Assembly (NCBI GenBank): GCA_950063125.1 | Contig: CATLZI010000095.1 | Location: forward strand, 1 to 7,818 | From: an uncultured Porticoccus sp. | GTDB lineage: Bacteria; Pseudomonadota; Gammaproteobacteria; Pseudomonadales; Porticoccaceae | Length of the DNA stretch: 7,818 nt | Direction of reading: 5' to 3' | Shown: one piece after another, positions 7,559 through 7,818 of the stretch | Numbering within the stretch: the stretch's first letter is position 1 | How the letters are laid out: each line of letters starts with the position of its first letter | Position numbers and translations under genes: made by a program | Notes under the pieces: model-generated | Seen by the model: only the letters and a program-made list of their open reading frames with translations | Databases searched by the model: none | What the model was told of the DNA's origin: nothing

Positions 7559-7565
7559 CTCCATC

Positions 7566-7818
7566 ATGTTTTTCCTGAACCGGTTAATGCTGACCGTGCT
7601 GCTGATCGCGCCGGCACACAGCGCCAATATTGAGTTGCCAGCGCTGGGCGATACCGCCTCAGCCATTATCTCACAGCAACAGGAATTTGAACTCGGACAG
7701 GCCTGGCTGCGAGCCTACCGCAGCAGGATCTCCGAATACAACGATCCCCAACTGTATGATTACCTGGAGGGACTACTCTACCAACTCGCCGCCCCCAGCG
7801 AATTAAAAGATCACCGCC
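7566..7818 (+). CDS. bepA: BepA/YfgC-like periplasmic M48 metalloprotease (5' part, cut by window edge)
   Basis: This is the N-terminal 84 codons of what looks like a BepA-family protein, the periplasmic M48 protease/chaperone that in E. coli helps assemble or clear outer-membrane proteins such as LptD. From the ATG at 7566 the protein opens with a signal peptide: MFFLNRLMLTVLLIAPAHS, with cleavage expected at AHS/A. The mature start resembles the family: ELPALGDTASAIIS, then QQEFELGQAWLRAYRS, then DPQLYDYLEGLLYQLA. The zinc-binding HExxH motif and the C-terminal TPR repeats, expected in full-length members, would lie beyond the edge and are not seen. An ATG at 7533 is in frame but would add 11 residues before the signal peptide and lacks a ribosome binding site. 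The divergent PerM-like neighbour supports the call. I identified it from N-terminal sequence only. Confidence 0.82.
   Translation, partial: MFFLNRLMLTVLLIAPAHSANIELPALGDTASAIISQQQEFELGQAWLRAYRSRISEYNDPQLYDYLEGLLYQLAAPSELKDHR

Larger units (their letters stand above)
7331..7565. other. Divergent intergenic region between perM-like and bepA-like genes
   Basis: This region must hold the promoters for both divergent units, plus the inverted repeat at 7388-7408. On the minus strand TTGATG (7400-7395) and TAATCT (7377-7372) are spaced by 17 bases but match consensus poorly. On the plus strand TACTAT (7484-7489) is a possible -10 with no good -35, so I call neither. Pseudomonas aeruginosa carries a TusA-like gene between its perM- and bepA-like genes. 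Here the longest minus-strand reading I found (ATG at about 7461) is only 24 codons and does not resemble TusA. Confidence 0.7.

Overview
The window is about 7.8 kb of ordinary, gene-dense chromosome that looks gammaproteobacterial. The evidence is a homodimeric, AceE-type pyruvate dehydrogenase E1 followed directly by a multi-lipoyl AceF-type E2, a periplasmic pitrilysin-type protease, and a perM/bepA-like divergent pair as in E. coli and pseudomonads. AceE reads closest, from memory, to Pseudomonas-like proteins. The genus cannot be fixed from the sequence alone. The genes have moderate-to-high GC; the spacer before aceE is strikingly AT-rich.

Layout, left to right. Positions 1-514 (minus) hold the 5' part of aceF (E2), cut by the left window edge. 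Positions 530-3178 (minus) hold complete aceE (E1), 15 bases upstream of aceF, so the two form an aceE-aceF operon read leftward. Positions 3179-3407 are a 229-base AT-rich spacer with a candidate aceE promoter and two inverted repeats, one overlapping the stop codon of the next gene. Positions 3408-6236 (minus) hold a complete M16A protease resembling pitrilysin (protease III), with a signal peptide and an intact zinc site. Positions 6260-7330 (minus) hold a complete AI-2E/PerM family membrane protein, 23 bases upstream of the protease gene and probably cotranscribed with it. Positions 7331-7565 are a divergent intergenic region with a 21-bp dyad. Positions 7566-7818 (plus) hold the start of a BepA/YfgC-like periplasmic M48 protein, cut by the right edge.

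Two functional groups meet here. On the left are the E1 and E2 subunits of the pyruvate dehydrogenase complex (pyruvate to acetyl-CoA), with no PdhR-type regulator gene next to them in the window. On the right are envelope proteins: a periplasmic oligopeptide-degrading metalloprotease, a polytopic inner-membrane protein, and an outer-membrane quality-control protease/chaperone homologue. I found no RNA genes, insertion sequences, CRISPR arrays or phage genes, and nothing I can defend as an undescribed system. The points worth a second look are the hairpin across the protease stop codon, the gene order, the acidic AceF linker and the dyad between perM and bepA.
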